Shown here: positions 15,931 through 27,518 of the stretch, in pieces
Position numbering within the stretch: the stretch's first letter is position 1
Layout of the letters: each line of letters begins with the position of its first letter
From: an uncultured Clostridia bacterium
GTDB lineage: Bacteria > Bacillota > Clostridia > Oscillospirales > Acutalibacteraceae
Assembly: GCA_947631855.1 (NCBI GenBank)
Contig: CANRMX010000011.1
Coordinates: forward strand, 1-50,965
Length of the DNA stretch: 50,965 nucleotides
Reading direction: 5' to 3'
Position numbers and translations under genes: made by a program
The notes under the pieces: model-generated
Told to the model about the DNA's origin: nothing
Databases searched by the model: none
What the model saw: the letters and a program-made list of their open reading frames with translations, nothing else

Positions 15931-16983
15931 TTACCGCTTAACTTCCTTTTCGGCGGCCTCGAACAGCCCGTTGATGTAGGCCGCTCCCAGCGCCCGGTCG
16001 TAGAGGCCGTACCCGGCCCGCCCGGTCTCACCCCAGATCATCCGGCCGTGGTCGGGCCGCACATAGCCGTCAAAGCCGTTTTCCACCAGCGCCTTGACAA
16101 TGGCGTACATATCCAGACCGCCGCAGCTGCTCAGATGGGCCCGCTCCTCAAAGCCGCCGGGGAGCAGCTGCACGTTGCGCAGGTGGACGAAGTGGATGCG
16201 GCCCATGGCGGCGTATTTGGCGGCCAGCTTGGGCATATCGTTTTTGGGGGAGCACCCCAGAGAGCCGCAGCACAGGGTCAGGCCGTTGTGGGGATCGTCC
16301 ACCAGGTGCAGGAAGCGGTCGAGATTCTGCTCGTCGGTGATGATCCGGGGCAGGCCGAAGATGCTCCAGCAGGGGTCGTCCTGGTGGATCGCCATCTTGA
16401 TCCCGGCCTCCGCCGCCACAGGGATGACCCGCTCCAGAAAATACCGCAGGTTGTCCCACAGGTCTTCCTCGGTCATCTCCCGATATTGGGCCACCACGTC
16501 CCGCAGCTCCTCCCGGGTGTAGCTGGCGTCCCAGCCGGGGAGGGTGAGATCGCTGTCGGTTTTGAGGGGGTCCACCTGCTCCGCCTGCTCGCTGTAATAG
16601 ACCAGGGAGGTGGAGCCGTCGGGCAGCACGTGATTCAGGTCGGTGCGGGTCCAGTCGAACACCGGCATGAAGTTGTAGCACACGCACTTGATCCCGGCCT
16701 CGCCCAGCCGCCGCAGATTTTCGCAGTAATTCTCGATGTACCGGTCCCGGCTGGGCAGCCCCAGCTTGATGTCCTCATGGACGGGCACGCTTTCGATCAC
16801 CTCAAAGTGCAGCCCGGCGGCCTCGGTGCGCTGTTTCAGCCGGGCGATGCTCTCCCGGCTCCACACCTCGCCCACGGGCACATCGTACACCGCGGTGACG
16901 ATGCTGTGCATCCCGGGAATTTGCCTGATCTGTTCCAGGGTAACCTTGTCGTCTTCGCCGTACCAGCGGAAGGAAAGTTTCAT
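15931..16983 (-). CDS. uxuA: Mannonate dehydratase
   Basis: 350 residues, the usual UxuA length. TIM-barrel signatures include [23 protein letters not shown] at the N terminus, [55 protein letters not shown] and [12 protein letters not shown]; the His, Cys, Asp and His residues here bind the metal and substrate. It dehydrates D-mannonate to 2-keto-3-deoxygluconate in glucuronate catabolism. The start at 16983 follows AAAGGA; a 19-codon upstream extension lacks a site. The usual partners (uxuB, kdgK, kdgA) are absent here. Promoter at 17020-17048. Confidence 0.96.
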   Translation of the reverse strand: MKLSFRWYGEDDKVTLEQIRQIPGMHSIVTAVYDVPVGEVWSRESIARLKQRTEAAGLHFEVIESVPVHEDIKLGLPSRDRYIENYCENLRRLGEAGIKCVCYNFMPVFDWTRTDLNHVLPDGSTSLVYYSEQAEQVDPLKTDSDLTLPGWDASYTREELRDVVAQYREMTEEDLWDNLRYFLERVIPVAAEAGIKMAIHQDDPCWSIFGLPRIITDEQNLDRFLHLVDDPHNGLTLCCGSLGCSPKNDMPKLAAKYAAMGRIHFVHLRNVQLLPGGFEERAHLSSCGGLDMYAIVKALVENGFDGYVRPDHGRMIWGETGRAGYGLYDRALGAAYINGLFEAAEKEVKR

Positions 16984-17019
16984 AGTCGCGTTCCTTTCGG
17001 TAAATATTTCTCCAGAATG

Positions 17020-17048
17020 ATGATAGCACAGAACGGCCATTCCCGCAA
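17020..17048 (-). promoter_or_regulatory. Promoter of the uxuA-feo unit
   Basis: Minus strand TTGCGG (17048-17043), 17-base spacer, TATCAT (17025-17020), 36 bases before the uxuA ATG. Confidence 0.6.
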
Positions 17049-17092
17049 GGCTTTTCTATAATTGGCGGCCAGAGACAGCGCACAACGGATAG

Positions 17093-17214
17093 TAAGGCAT
17101 CCCCCGCCTTCGGCGGGGGATGCCTTACGCAAAGCTGCGGCCGGGCCACGAGAAGTTCTTTTTGCTTCCTTTTTCTCCGAAAGAAAAAGGAAGTCCCCAC
17201 CTTTCGGCAGGGAC
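17093..17214 (-). terminator. Three stacked hairpins closing the V-ATPase operon
   Basis: In minus-strand order: a GTCCC/GGGAC hairpin (17214-17193); a 12-base stem CTTCCTTTTTCT / AGAAAAAGGAAG (17193-17165) followed by CAAAAAG; and a perfect 16-base stem at 17127-17093 (TAAGGCATCCCCCGCC and its complement, loop TTC/GAA). The second or third is the likely terminator of the 8.7-kb operon. No gene is seen in 16984-17225. Confidence 0.75.
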
Positions 17215-17225
17215 TATATAATAAC

Positions 17226-17882
17226 CTAGAACGTCTCGTACCCGTGGGCCTCCTGCAACATCATGTCCTTCACCTTCATCAGCCGGATCTGCGTGGAGCG
17301 CTCGTTTTCGTCCAGCTTCATGGTGATGTACCGGATGTTCTCTTGCAGCTCGGGGATGACTACGTGCTCCAGGGCGTTCACCCGGCGGCGGGTCTTCTCG
17401 ATCTCCGCGGCCATCAGCTGGCACGCCTTTTCGCATTCCGCCAGCTTCAGCATCTGGGGGAAGATATCCTGCAGTGACTGCACCGCGCCGTCCAGATCGC
17501 CGGAGGTGAACGCAAAGCCGTAGGAGAAGATGTCATGGCGGTTGGGCGTGCGGGTCTTAAAGGTGAATTTCGGCACCTCCACGCTCATGACGTTTTCCAC
17601 GCCGCACTCCAGCGAGACCCGCTGCTTGGGGGCCAGCAGGGCGGTGTTCATCACCGGATCCTGGGTGCCGGCCCGGGCCAGCAGGAAATTCTTATTGGCA
17701 GCCAGGATGCCGGCCTCCACTTCTTCCCGCAGGCGGCGGTTTTCCCGCACCCGATCCAGAAACTGGCGCATCAGCTCGTCCCGCTTGTCCTTGAGCAGCT
17801 TGTGGCCGCGGGTGGCGGTGGTGAGCTTCTTCTTGAGCCGTGTCAGCTCCATCCGGGTGGGATTGACCTGTGTACCTGCCAC
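17226..17882 (-). CDS. ntpD: V-type ATP synthase subunit D
   Basis: 218 residues. N-terminal signature VNPTRMELTRLKKKLTTATRGHKLLKDKRDELMRQF, then a long coiled-coil pair ending in TRRRVNALEHVVIPELQENIRYI. Subunit D is the central rotor shaft that turns inside the A3B3 head. It starts 6 bases after the stop of subunit B and is the last gene of the operon, before the triple hairpin. Confidence 0.96.
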   Translation of the reverse strand: MAGTQVNPTRMELTRLKKKLTTATRGHKLLKDKRDELMRQFLDRVRENRRLREEVEAGILAANKNFLLARAGTQDPVMNTALLAPKQRVSLECGVENVMSVEVPKFTFKTRTPNRHDIFSYGFAFTSGDLDGAVQSLQDIFPQMLKLAECEKACQLMAAEIEKTRRRVNALEHVVIPELQENIRYITMKLDENERSTQIRLMKVKDMMLQEAHGYETF

Positions 17883-17888
17883 GGCGCA

Positions 17889-19262
17889 TCACACCTTTCC
17901 GTAATACTGATCCAGCAGCCGGTCGTTGATCCGCTTGAGCTCGCTGCGGGGCAGGATCGACAGCAGCTTCCAGCCCAGATTCAGCGTCTCCTCGATGCTG
18001 CGGTCGGTGTTGTAGCCCTGGGAGACATATTCCTCTTCAAAGGCGTCGGCGAATTTGGCGTACAGCTTGTCGATCTCCGTCAGCGCCGCTTCGCCCAGCA
18101 CCACCATCAGTTCCTTGGCTTCCTTGCCCCGGGCATAGGCCGCGAACAGCTGATTCATGGTGCTGGCGTGGTCTTCCCGGGTCTTGCCCTCGCCGATGCC
18201 CTTGTCCTTCAACCGGGACAGGGAGGGCAGCACGTCGATGGGCGGGGCGATATTCTTGCGGTACAGCTCCCGGCTGAGGATGATCTGCCCCTCGGTGATG
18301 TACCCGGTCAGATCGGGGATGGGGTGGGTCTTGTCGTCCTCGGGCATGGAGAGGATAGGGATCAGGGTGATGGAGCCGTTTTTGCCCTTCTGCCGGCCGG
18401 CCCGCTCGTAGATGGAGGCCAGATCGGTATACATATAGCCGGGATAGCCCCGGCGGCCGGGCACTTCCTTCCGGGCGGCGGAGACCTCCCGCAAAGCGTC
18501 GGCGTAGTTGGTGATGTCCGTGAGGATCACCAGCACGTGCATATTCTTCTCAAAGGCCAGGTATTCCGCGGCGGTCAGGGCCATCTTGGGGGTGGCGATG
18601 CGCTCCACGGCGGGGTCGTTGGCCAGATTCACAAACATCACCGTGCGGTCGATGGCCCCGGTCTCCCGGAAGCTTTGGATGAAGTAATCCGATTCCTCAA
18701 AGGTGATGCCCATGGCCGCGAAGACCACCACGAAGGGGTCGTTGGTGCCCCGCACCTTGGCCTGCCGGGCGATCTGCGCCGCCAGCTGGGCATGGGGCAG
18801 GCCGCTGGCAGAGAAGATGGGCAGCTTCTGGCCGCGCACCAGGGTGTTCAGTCCGTCGATGGCGGACACCCCGGTCTGGATGAATTCCTGGGGATAGTTC
18901 CGGGCGGCGGGATTCATGGGCAGGCCGTTCACGTCCGCCCGGCGGTCTGGCAAGATCTCCGGCCCGCCGTCGATGGGGCGGCCCAGCCCGTCAAACACCC
19001 GGCCCAGCATGTCCTCGGAAACGCCCAGCTCCATGCTGCGGCCCAGGAAACGCACCTTGGAATTGGACAGGTTGATGCCGGTGGAGCTTTCAAAAAGCTG
19101 CACCAGCGCGTTGCCCTCGTTGATCTCCAGCACGCGGCAGCGGCGCTTTTCGCCGTTGGCCAATTCAATCTCCGCCAGCTCGTCGTAGGCGACGTTCTCC
19201 ACGTCCTTCACCAGCATCAGAGGACCGGCCACCTCCTGGATCGTTCGATATTCCTTTGGCAT
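17889..19262 (-). CDS. ntpB: V-type ATP synthase subunit B
   Basis: 457 residues. Typical of the non-catalytic regulatory subunit: [10 protein letters not shown]-like [118 protein letters not shown]. There is no P-loop, as expected. The start overlaps the stop of subunit A by one base (TGATG), indicating coupled translation. Confidence 0.97.
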   Translation of the reverse strand: MPKEYRTIQEVAGPLMLVKDVENVAYDELAEIELANGEKRRCRVLEINEGNALVQLFESSTGINLSNSKVRFLGRSMELGVSEDMLGRVFDGLGRPIDGGPEILPDRRADVNGLPMNPAARNYPQEFIQTGVSAIDGLNTLVRGQKLPIFSASGLPHAQLAAQIARQAKVRGTNDPFVVVFAAMGITFEESDYFIQSFRETGAIDRTVMFVNLANDPAVERIATPKMALTAAEYLAFEKNMHVLVILTDITNYADALREVSAARKEVPGRRGYPGYMYTDLASIYERAGRQKGKNGSITLIPILSMPEDDKTHPIPDLTGYITEGQIILSRELYRKNIAPPIDVLPSLSRLKDKGIGEGKTREDHASTMNQLFAAYARGKEAKELMVVLGEAALTEIDKLYAKFADAFEEEYVSQGYNTDRSIEETLNLGWKLLSILPRSELKRINDRLLDQYYGKV

Positions 19263-21043
19263 CAGAAGTCCTCCTTTCCGTTTTTCACGCCGTCGATCTC
19301 ATGCGCCAGCTGGGCCATGACCTGCTCATACTGGGCTTTCACCTGCTCCGGCTGGGCATATTTGAATCGCCCGATCTGCTCCCGCACCGGCAGCGCGATG
19401 AGCTTCTCCACGTCCGCGCCCTCGTCCAGGGCAGCCACGCACTGGTCGTAGTAGGCGGTGATCAGCAGCAGCATATCCCGCTGCTTCTCCAGCGGTGTGT
19501 AGGTGTCCACCTCGTCGAAGGCATTCTGGTGCAGGAAATCCTCCCGGATGGATCGGGAAGCCTCCAGCTTCAGCCGATCAGGGGCGCTCAGGGCGTCCAT
19601 GCCCACCAGCTGGACGATCTCCTCCAGCTCCGCCTCGTCCTGCAAAAGCCGCATGATCTTGGTGCGCAGGGCGACCCAGTCGCTGCTGACGTTCTCGGTG
19701 AACCACTTGCTGATGGTGTCCAGATACAGAGAATAGCTGGTGAGCCAGTTGATGGCGGGGAAGTGGCGCTTATAGGCCAGGGAGGAATCCAGGCTCCAGA
19801 AGACCTTCACGATCCGCAGGGTGGCCTGGGCCACCGGCTCGGAGATGTCGCCGCCGGGCGGGGAGACCGCCCCGATCACCGACAGCGCGCCTTCTCTGTG
19901 GTCATGGCCCAGGGCCGTGACCCGACCCGCCCGCTCGTAGAACTGTGCCAGGCGGCTGCTCAGGTACGCGGGGTAGCCTTCTTCGCCGGGCATTTCCTCC
20001 AGACGGCCGGACATTTCCCGCAGCGCCTCGGCCCAGCGGGAGGTGGAGTCCGCCATCAGGGCCACGGAATAGCCCATGTCCCGGAAGTATTCGGCGATGG
20101 TGATGCCCGTGTAGATGCTGGCCTCCCGGGCCGCCACGGGCATATCCGAGGTGTTCGCGATGAGCACCGTGCGCTTCATCAGGGAGTAGCCGGTCTTGGG
20201 GTCCACCAGTTCGGGGAACTCGTTGAGCACGTCGGTCATCTCGTTGCCGCGCTCGCCGCAGCCGATGTAGACCACGATATCCGCCTCGGCCCATTTGGCC
20301 AGCTGGTGCTGCACCACGGTCTTGCCGCTGCCGAAGGGGCCGGGCACCGCCGCCACACCGCCTTTGGCGATGGGGAACAGGGTGTCGATGACCCGCTGCC
20401 CGGTGATCAGCGGCATCTCCGGGGAGAGCTTCTGCCCATAGGGGCGGCCGCGGCGCACGGGCCATTTCTGCATCAGGCCCACGGGGATATCCTTCCCGTC
20501 CGCACCGGTGAGGACGGCCACCGTGTCGGTGACGGTCTTCCCGCCGGAAGTGATCTCCTTCACCGTGCCGGAGACGCCGGGGGGCACCATGATCTTGTGG
20601 GACACCAGCTCGGTCTCCTGCACCGTGCCCAGAATGTCGCCGCCGATGACGGGATCGCCCACCTGCACGGCAGGGACGAACTCCCACACCTTGTCCCGGC
20701 GCAGGGAGGCCACTTCCACGCCCCGCTGCAGATTGTTGCCGGAGATCTCCATGATGTCCTGCAAAGGACGCTGGATACCGTCATAGATATTGCCGATCAG
20801 GCCGGGGCCCAGCTCCACGCTCATGGGCTCTCCGGTGGATTCCACAGGGGAGCCGGGGGCCAGCCCGGAAGTCTCCTCATACACCTGGATGGAGGCTTCA
20901 TCCCCGTGCATCTCGATGATCTCGCCGATCAGGCGGGCCTGGCTGACGCGCACCACGTCGAACATATTGGCGTCCCGCATCCCTTTGGCGATGACCAGAG
21001 GCCCGGCCACTTTTTTGATCGTGCCAGTACTCAATGTTTTCAC
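19262..21043 (-). CDS. ntpA: V-type ATP synthase subunit A, catalytic
   Basis: 593 residues. Catalytic features: Walker [10 protein letters not shown] (near residue 232), the A-type bulge region with [10 protein letters not shown], the [11 protein letters not shown] motif, and [33 protein letters not shown]. It couples ATP hydrolysis or synthesis to rotation of the D/F shaft. It begins 70 bases after subunit F, the widest gap in the operon; no promoter is obvious in that gap. Confidence 0.97.
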   Translation of the reverse strand: MKTLSTGTIKKVAGPLVIAKGMRDANMFDVVRVSQARLIGEIIEMHGDEASIQVYEETSGLAPGSPVESTGEPMSVELGPGLIGNIYDGIQRPLQDIMEISGNNLQRGVEVASLRRDKVWEFVPAVQVGDPVIGGDILGTVQETELVSHKIMVPPGVSGTVKEITSGGKTVTDTVAVLTGADGKDIPVGLMQKWPVRRGRPYGQKLSPEMPLITGQRVIDTLFPIAKGGVAAVPGPFGSGKTVVQHQLAKWAEADIVVYIGCGERGNEMTDVLNEFPELVDPKTGYSLMKRTVLIANTSDMPVAAREASIYTGITIAEYFRDMGYSVALMADSTSRWAEALREMSGRLEEMPGEEGYPAYLSSRLAQFYERAGRVTALGHDHREGALSVIGAVSPPGGDISEPVAQATLRIVKVFWSLDSSLAYKRHFPAINWLTSYSLYLDTISKWFTENVSSDWVALRTKIMRLLQDEAELEEIVQLVGMDALSAPDRLKLEASRSIREDFLHQNAFDEVDTYTPLEKQRDMLLLITAYYDQCVAALDEGADVEKLIALPVREQIGRFKYAQPEQVKAQYEQVMAQLAHEIDGVKNGKEDF

Positions 21044-21113
21044 CTAGCTTTCCATTTCATATCTGCATATCGTTCTAATCGGGCACAAAGGCAAATCTTC
21101 CTTGCCGCCCGCG

Positions 21114-21437
21114 CTATTTGCCGTCGTTAAAGATAATGTCCGATCCGACCGCCTTTTCCACCGAGCGCTTCACGTTCAGCATGCCCATGCCGGTGTTGCC
21201 CAGCACGCCGGGGATCGGGATGATCGCGGGCAATTTCCGTTCGGCCAGCCGCTCCAGTTCTTCGGGCAGCTGGGCCGCCAGGGCTTCGGTGATGTAGATC
21301 ACCGCGTATTCCCGCTGGGTCAGGCTGTGCAATTGCCGGACGGCTTCCTCCCGGTCGAAAATGGGGAAGACCTCCAGCCCCAGGGCGGCAAAGCCATAGA
21401 TGCTGTCCCGGTCTCCCATCACTGCGATCCTATACAT
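21114..21437 (-). CDS. ntpG: V-type ATP synthase subunit F
   Basis: 107 residues, Rossmann-like alpha/beta: MYRIAVMGDRDSIYGFAALGLEVFPI, then AVIYITEALAAQL, and IPIPGVLGNTGMGM. It binds subunit D in the rotor and can modulate ATP hydrolysis. Named ntpG in Enterococcus hirae, atpF elsewhere. It overlaps the end of subunit C by 8 bases. Confidence 0.93.
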   Translation of the reverse strand: MYRIAVMGDRDSIYGFAALGLEVFPIFDREEAVRQLHSLTQREYAVIYITEALAAQLPEELERLAERKLPAIIPIPGVLGNTGMGMLNVKRSVEKAVGSDIIFNDGK

Positions 21438-22389
21438 ACATATCCCTCAGCCTTTCCCGGATCATCTCGTCGGGCAGCTGATTGAGCTTGCCGGAAAGGA
21501 TGATCCGCACCACACCGATCTCGCTGCGCCTTGCCAGAGCATAGGCCAGCAGCGGCCCTACGGTGAAGGGGTTGGTCTTCTGCTCCCGGATGAGCGCCAT
21601 GATCCGGTCGTCGCACCACTTTTCAAAGGCGGAATTGGATGCCCGCAGATGCTCCGCGGCCTCCCCATAGGGGGTGCTCTCCAAAAAGGCGAACAGCTCC
21701 TCCTGCCCGCGGCAGGCGGCGTCGGCCAGGGCGGAAACGTCCAGCGTGCCGCAGGGAGCCAAAGCCTCCTCCAGGAACGCTTTTGTTTTTTCCGTCCTGC
21801 ACGCCCGCACTGCGATCTTGATATCGGTGGTGGCCGCCAGCAGTTCGGCGTAGCCGATCAGCGTTTCGTTTTTGCTTTCCTTTGCCGCCGCCAGAATGTC
21901 GCCAAGGCACGCCCGGTCCAGGATCACGTCGCACCGCTGGCCGTCTTGCTCCTGCAAGAGGGCCTTGTAGGCCGTGTCTGCCGCCTCCGCCATGGCGGGG
22001 GGGAGGGCGGAGAAATCGCTCTCCCGCACGCAGCGCAGCAGGGTCTCCGGCGGAATCTCCCCACCGGGGAGGAACACGTCCACCGGCTCCTGCCCGGTGA
22101 CCACGGATTTGATGGCGGCTTTCAGATTGTTGTACTCGGTGGGGGCGAAAAGCACTCGGAACAGCACGGGATCCTCCGTGAGCTCCCGCAAAAAGGCCCA
22201 GGTCTTTTCCTCCTCGTGGGAGAGCATGGCTTCACCCGAACCGCTGTCGTCCCAGCCCTTGTCTTTCAGCTGGCGGAGGCACTCCTCATAGCTGCGGCAG
22301 GCCATCAGCTGGTCGATATCCTGCCGGGAGAGCAGCGTCAATTCCCGGGCGCGGATCCTTGCCACCGCGTAAATGTAATCGTCGCTCAT
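21430..22389 (-). CDS. ntpC: V-type ATP synthase subunit C
   Basis: 319 residues, all-helical, with the subunit C/d pattern: YIYAVARIRARELTLLSRQDIDQLMACRSYEECLRQLKDKGW, TEYNNLKAAIKSV, and the C-terminal KTNPFTVGPLLAYALARRSEIGVVRIILSGKLNQLPDEMIRERLRDMYV. It caps the c-ring and holds the D/F shaft. The start at 22389 was chosen because it matches the family N terminus (SDDYIYAVARIR); a 34-codon extension overlaps subunit E. Confidence 0.95.
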   Translation of the reverse strand: MSDDYIYAVARIRARELTLLSRQDIDQLMACRSYEECLRQLKDKGWDDSGSGEAMLSHEEEKTWAFLRELTEDPVLFRVLFAPTEYNNLKAAIKSVVTGQEPVDVFLPGGEIPPETLLRCVRESDFSALPPAMAEAADTAYKALLQEQDGQRCDVILDRACLGDILAAAKESKNETLIGYAELLAATTDIKIAVRACRTEKTKAFLEEALAPCGTLDVSALADAACRGQEELFAFLESTPYGEAAEHLRASNSAFEKWCDDRIMALIREQKTNPFTVGPLLAYALARRSEIGVVRIILSGKLNQLPDEMIRERLRDMYV

Positions 22390-22426
22390 GGCTGCGACCC
22401 CCTTCCTTTCTCTGCCGATTGTCCGC

Positions 22427-23023
22427 TCATCCTGCGGCGGGGAACAGCATCCGTCCCGCCAGGTCTCTGAGCTCGCTTTCCCGATCCTCAAAGATGGCCC
22501 GGAAGCTGCAATTGACGTCGATGCCGCCGTAGGTCAGCACAAAGCCGCTGGAAAGGTCGATGGGCTCTTTGGAAAGGGTGGTGTCGCTGTGGGGCGCGGC
22601 GGCCTTGAGCCTTGCCTCGAAGTCCTGGGGCAGGCGGGCCAGGTCCCGTTCGTTCATGTGCATCTCGCCGACGCCCTCTGCCGCGAAGCGTCCGTATAAA
22701 GCGACCAGCGTGTCGAAATACGCTTCGTCCGGGGCGTTTTCCAGCGAGGCCCGGGCGTCGTCCAGAGCCTTGCGGATCAGTTCCTGCTTAAAGGTCAGCA
22801 GGGCGTTGCGCCGGGCCAGCTGGGCAGCGGATTCCGCCCGCTGGGTGATGCGTGCGGCTTCCTGCTCCGCCTCCTGCAGCGCAGCCCGGGTGTTTTCCCC
22901 GGCCTGTGCCCCTGCCTGTTCCAGGATGCCGTCGGCTTCCTGCCGGGCAGATCCCAGCACCGTGTCGGCCTCCTGCCGGGCGTCGTCCAAAATCTGCCCG
23001 ATGATTTTCTCCAGAGCTGTCAT
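22427..23023 (-). CDS. ntpE: V-type ATP synthase subunit E
   Basis: 198 residues. The N-terminal half is a long helix rich in Ala/Glu/Arg (EKIIGQILDDARQEADTVL...), the C-terminal half a compact head (SGFVLTYGGIDVNCSFRAIFEDRESELR). E pairs with H/G as the peripheral stalk. Two ATGs are in frame; 23023 is 8 bases from AAGGAGA, while 23029 is only 2 bases away, so 23023 is preferred. Confidence 0.92.
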   Translation of the reverse strand: MTALEKIIGQILDDARQEADTVLGSARQEADGILEQAGAQAGENTRAALQEAEQEAARITQRAESAAQLARRNALLTFKQELIRKALDDARASLENAPDEAYFDTLVALYGRFAAEGVGEMHMNERDLARLPQDFEARLKAAAPHSDTTLSKEPIDLSSGFVLTYGGIDVNCSFRAIFEDRESELRDLAGRMLFPAAG

Positions 23024-23047
23024 GGTCATCGTCTCCTTGGGCAGCGA

Positions 23048-25589
<2,542 letters not shown>

Positions 25590-25592
25590 GGA

Positions 25593-25913
25593 TCACGCCT
25601 CCTTTCCGGCCACGGCCTGTTTGATGGTTTCCACGGTCTTGTCCCAGACGCTTTCGGCTGCCTGCCGGAGGCGGTCTTTTTCATCTTCGGTCTCTCCGGC
25701 GGATCGCGCTTTCAGCGCCTCGCCCTGATCGGCCGCCTGCTGGGCGATGGCCCGGGCCTGCCGTTCGGCTGCCTGAGCGCTTTCCTGGAGCAGCGCCCCG
25801 GCTTTTTCCTTTGCCTCCCGGAGAAGTTTTTCCTTCTCCGCCTGGGCGTTCTGGAGCAAAGTCCGGGCCTGCTGTTCGGCGTCGCTCAACGCCTGCATGG
25901 TTTCTTTTGCCAA
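25593..25913 (-). CDS. V-type ATP synthase subunit H/G (peripheral stalk), TTG start
   Basis: 106 residues, a single amphipathic coiled coil (ALSDAEQQARTLLQNAQAEKEKLLREAKEKAGALLQESAQAAE...). This is the partner of subunit E in the stator; it is called H or G and is ntpF in Enterococcus hirae. The TTG at 25913 is preferred as start because AGAGGTG lies 8 bases before it and it restores the family N terminus (AKETMQAL...DAE); the ATG at 25898 gives 101 residues without a good site. First gene of the operon, ending 4 bases before subunit I. Confidence 0.85.
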   Translation of the reverse strand: MAKETMQALSDAEQQARTLLQNAQAEKEKLLREAKEKAGALLQESAQAAERQARAIAQQAADQGEALKARSAGETEDEKDRLRQAAESVWDKTVETIKQAVAGKEA

Positions 25914-26262
25914 CCTGCATTCACCTCTGCTTTCGGTGCACAAGTGTCGATCGTCTTCGGGCGCTTGCCGCCCACGGTCAATCGGCCGTCTAACGAATAA
26001 GTATATCCTTTTTCCGGGAAAAAGTCAAATGTTCCCCAGACCGCCAAAGGGCCGGATTTTTCCAAAATTTCGTGGATTTTCCCCAGCATATGGCGCGTTT
26101 TCGGGGACTGGCGGGCCGGGAGGGAGCCCTTTCAGGTTTTTTGAGATTTTTTGGCAATCTTTTGATTTTTCCACCGGCAGATCGGGCAGGGGAAGCGCCC
26201 GATGGAAACGATCTTACCACATTTAACGGAAAAGTAAAATGGGCAAAGGCGGGCGATTGTCT
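25914..26262. other. Intergenic region upstream of the V-ATPase operon
   Basis: About 350 bases with no supportable gene. It holds the V-ATPase promoter (26000-26028), an 80-base leader, and T-rich and A-rich runs at 26010-26070 and 26130-26180. A weaker minus-strand promoter-like pair, TTTACT-16-TAAGAT, lies around 26207-26235. Confidence 0.7.
26000..26028 (-). promoter_or_regulatory. V-ATPase operon promoter with palindromic operator
   Basis: Minus strand TTGACT (26028-26023), 17-base spacer, TATACT (26005-26000). A perfect 17-base palindrome, CTTTTTCCGGGAAAAAG (26008-26024 on the plus strand), fills the spacer, where a bound protein would block RNA polymerase. The SEC-C gene promoter has TTTCCCGGGAAA at the same position. 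Confidence 0.75.
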
Positions 26263-26288
26263 GAAAAAGCCGCCCGGTGGACGGGCGA
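26263..26288 (-). terminator. Terminator of the HxlR-family gene
   Basis: Minus-strand stem CGCCCG / CGGGCG with loop TCCAC, followed by GCTTTTTC, starting just after the stop codon. Confidence 0.75.
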
Positions 26289-26624
26289 TTATATACGGTT
26301 TTGGTCGCCCCAGTCGCACATCTGATCCAGGATCGGGATCAGCGATTTTCCACGCTCCGTCAGGCTGTATTCCACCTTGGGCGGGATCTGCGGATACTCC
26401 TTCCGATGGACCAGCCCGTCCGCTTCCAATTGCTTGAGCGTTGCGCTGAGGGTCTTGTAGGTAATGCTGCCGATGTATTTCCGCATTTCGTTGAAACGCA
26501 CGGTCTGAAATTCCATCAGCGTGTAGAGAATAAACATTTTATATTTGCCCTGGATCAGCGACATGGTGTAATTGAAGCCCGTGTCCTCCAGCCTGCAGTC
26601 GGCAATACAGTCTTTGCGCATCAT
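26289..26624 (-). CDS. HxlR-family transcriptional regulator
   Basis: 111 residues. Winged-helix HxlR pattern: CRLEDTGFNYTMSLIQGKYKMFILYTL, RFNEMRKYIGSITYKTLSATLKQLEADGLVHRKEYPQIPPKVEYSLTERGKSLIPILDQMCDWG. The N-terminal Cys pair (MRKDCIADC) includes the position that senses thiol-reactive electrophiles in relatives such as YodB and HypR. It binds DNA as a dimer. Starts at 26624 or 26621 are both compatible with GGAGG. Divergent from the flavin reductase gene through overlapping promoters, so it is the likely regulator of that gene and of itself. Confidence 0.92.
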   Translation of the reverse strand: MMRKDCIADCRLEDTGFNYTMSLIQGKYKMFILYTLMEFQTVRFNEMRKYIGSITYKTLSATLKQLEADGLVHRKEYPQIPPKVEYSLTERGKSLIPILDQMCDWGDQNRI

Positions 26625-26663
26625 ACTTTCCTCCAAGATAGTATCTATCCAAAATGTGCGTAC

Positions 26664-26691
26664 TTGCTTTACGACGAACACCGGCTATAAT
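26664..26691 (+). promoter_or_regulatory. Promoter of the flavin reductase gene
   Basis: TTGCTT (26664-26669), 16-base spacer, TATAAT (26686-26691). The -10 shares bases with the -10 of the divergent HxlR promoter. CTTTACG (26667-26673) and CGTAAAG (26697-26703) form an inverted repeat around it, a candidate HxlR operator. Confidence 0.65.
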
Positions 26692-26718
26692 TATAGCGTA
26701 AAGACCTGAGAGCGTCAA
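26690..26718 (-). promoter_or_regulatory. Promoter of the HxlR-family gene
   Basis: Minus strand TTGACG (26718-26713), 17-base spacer, TATAAT (26695-26690). Together with the opposite -10 it forms the 14-base palindrome GCTATAATTATAGC (26684-26697). Confidence 0.75.
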
Positions 26719-26759
26719 CCGTGTGTTGACCGACAAAAAACAGCAAAGGAGCAAAGAGC

Positions 26760-27332
26760 ATGAAAAAAGAACTGGGCGTAAATCCGTATCTGTTTCCCAT
26801 GCCGACCTATATGATCGGCACCTACAATGAGGACGGCACGGTGGACGTGATGATGATGGCCTGGGGCGGTATCTGCGCCGAAGATCGGGTGGCGCTGAAT
26901 CTGGAGGCCGACCACAAGACCGTGGCCAACATCCGGGCGCGGGGCGCGTTTACCCTGGCGATTCCCGGAACGGATACGCTGGAGGCGTCGGATTTCTTCG
27001 GGATCGCCACGGCCAACAAGATGGCAGACAAATTTGAACGCACCGGCCTCCACGCCGCCAAGAGCAGCCGGGTGGACGCGCCGGTCATCGAGGAATATCC
27101 CGTCACGCTGGAGTGCGTTGTGGAGAAGCTGGAGGATGAGCCCTACGGTCTGCGTGTGCTGGGGAGGATCGTAAACGTGCTGGCGGATGAAAAGGTGCTG
27201 GACGAGCAGGAAAAGATCGACGCGGGCAAGCTGAACGCCTTTATCTTCGACCAGATGCGAAACGGATACTACGCCGTGGGGGAGAAGATCGGTCAGGCGT
27301 GGCACAGCGGCGCGGCGCTGATGAAGCAATAA
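26760..27332 (+). CDS. Flavin reductase-family protein (FMN-binding split barrel)
   Basis: 190 residues. Split-barrel flavoprotein pattern: YLFPMPTYMIGTYNEDGTVDVMMMAWGGICAEDRVALNLEADHKTVANIRARGAFTLAIPG, then DFFGIATANKMADKFERTGL (Thr/Ser and Lys that usually contact FMN) and LECVVEKLEDEPYGLRVLGRIVNVLADE. It likely binds FMN and reduces flavin, quinone or another small acceptor using NAD(P)H. AAAGGAG lies 8-9 bases upstream. Under an HxlR-type sensor this suggests an oxidative or electrophile stress role, which is inference. Confidence 0.9.
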   Translation: MKKELGVNPYLFPMPTYMIGTYNEDGTVDVMMMAWGGICAEDRVALNLEADHKTVANIRARGAFTLAIPGTDTLEASDFFGIATANKMADKFERTGLHAAKSSRVDAPVIEEYPVTLECVVEKLEDEPYGLRVLGRIVNVLADEKVLDEQEKIDAGKLNAFIFDQMRNGYYAVGEKIGQAWHSGAALMKQ

Positions 27333-27365
27333 GCTCTGCCCGCCGGCAAAAATAGGAATCACTTT

Positions 27366-27400
27366 GGCCCGAGGCATGAAAGCGCGCCTCGGGCTTTGCT
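27366..27400 (+). terminator. Terminator of the flavin reductase gene
   Basis: Stem GGCCCGAGGC / GCCTCGGGCT around ATGAAAGCGC, followed by a short TTTGCTGTT tract. Confidence 0.55.
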
Positions 27401-27438
27401 GTTCGGGAAAGATCGGGCACCGGATACCGCGCCCAGGA

Positions 27439-27467
27439 TTGACACCCCGCCCAAATCGGTGTATACT
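27439..27467 (+). promoter_or_regulatory. Promoter of the SLH/deacetylase gene
   Basis: TTGACA (27439-27444), exact 17-base spacer, TATACT (27462-27467), followed by an AT-rich start region and a ~50-base leader. Confidence 0.8.
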
Positions 27468-27518
27468 TTATTAAATTGTAAGATAGCGGTTGTGCCGCGC
27501 AAAGGGGTGGGCGTAAAC

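Noticed and set aside
17535-21130. Long plus-strand frames opposite V-ATPase subunits D, B and A
   Set aside because: Antisense shadows of highly conserved genes; composition is non-protein-like.
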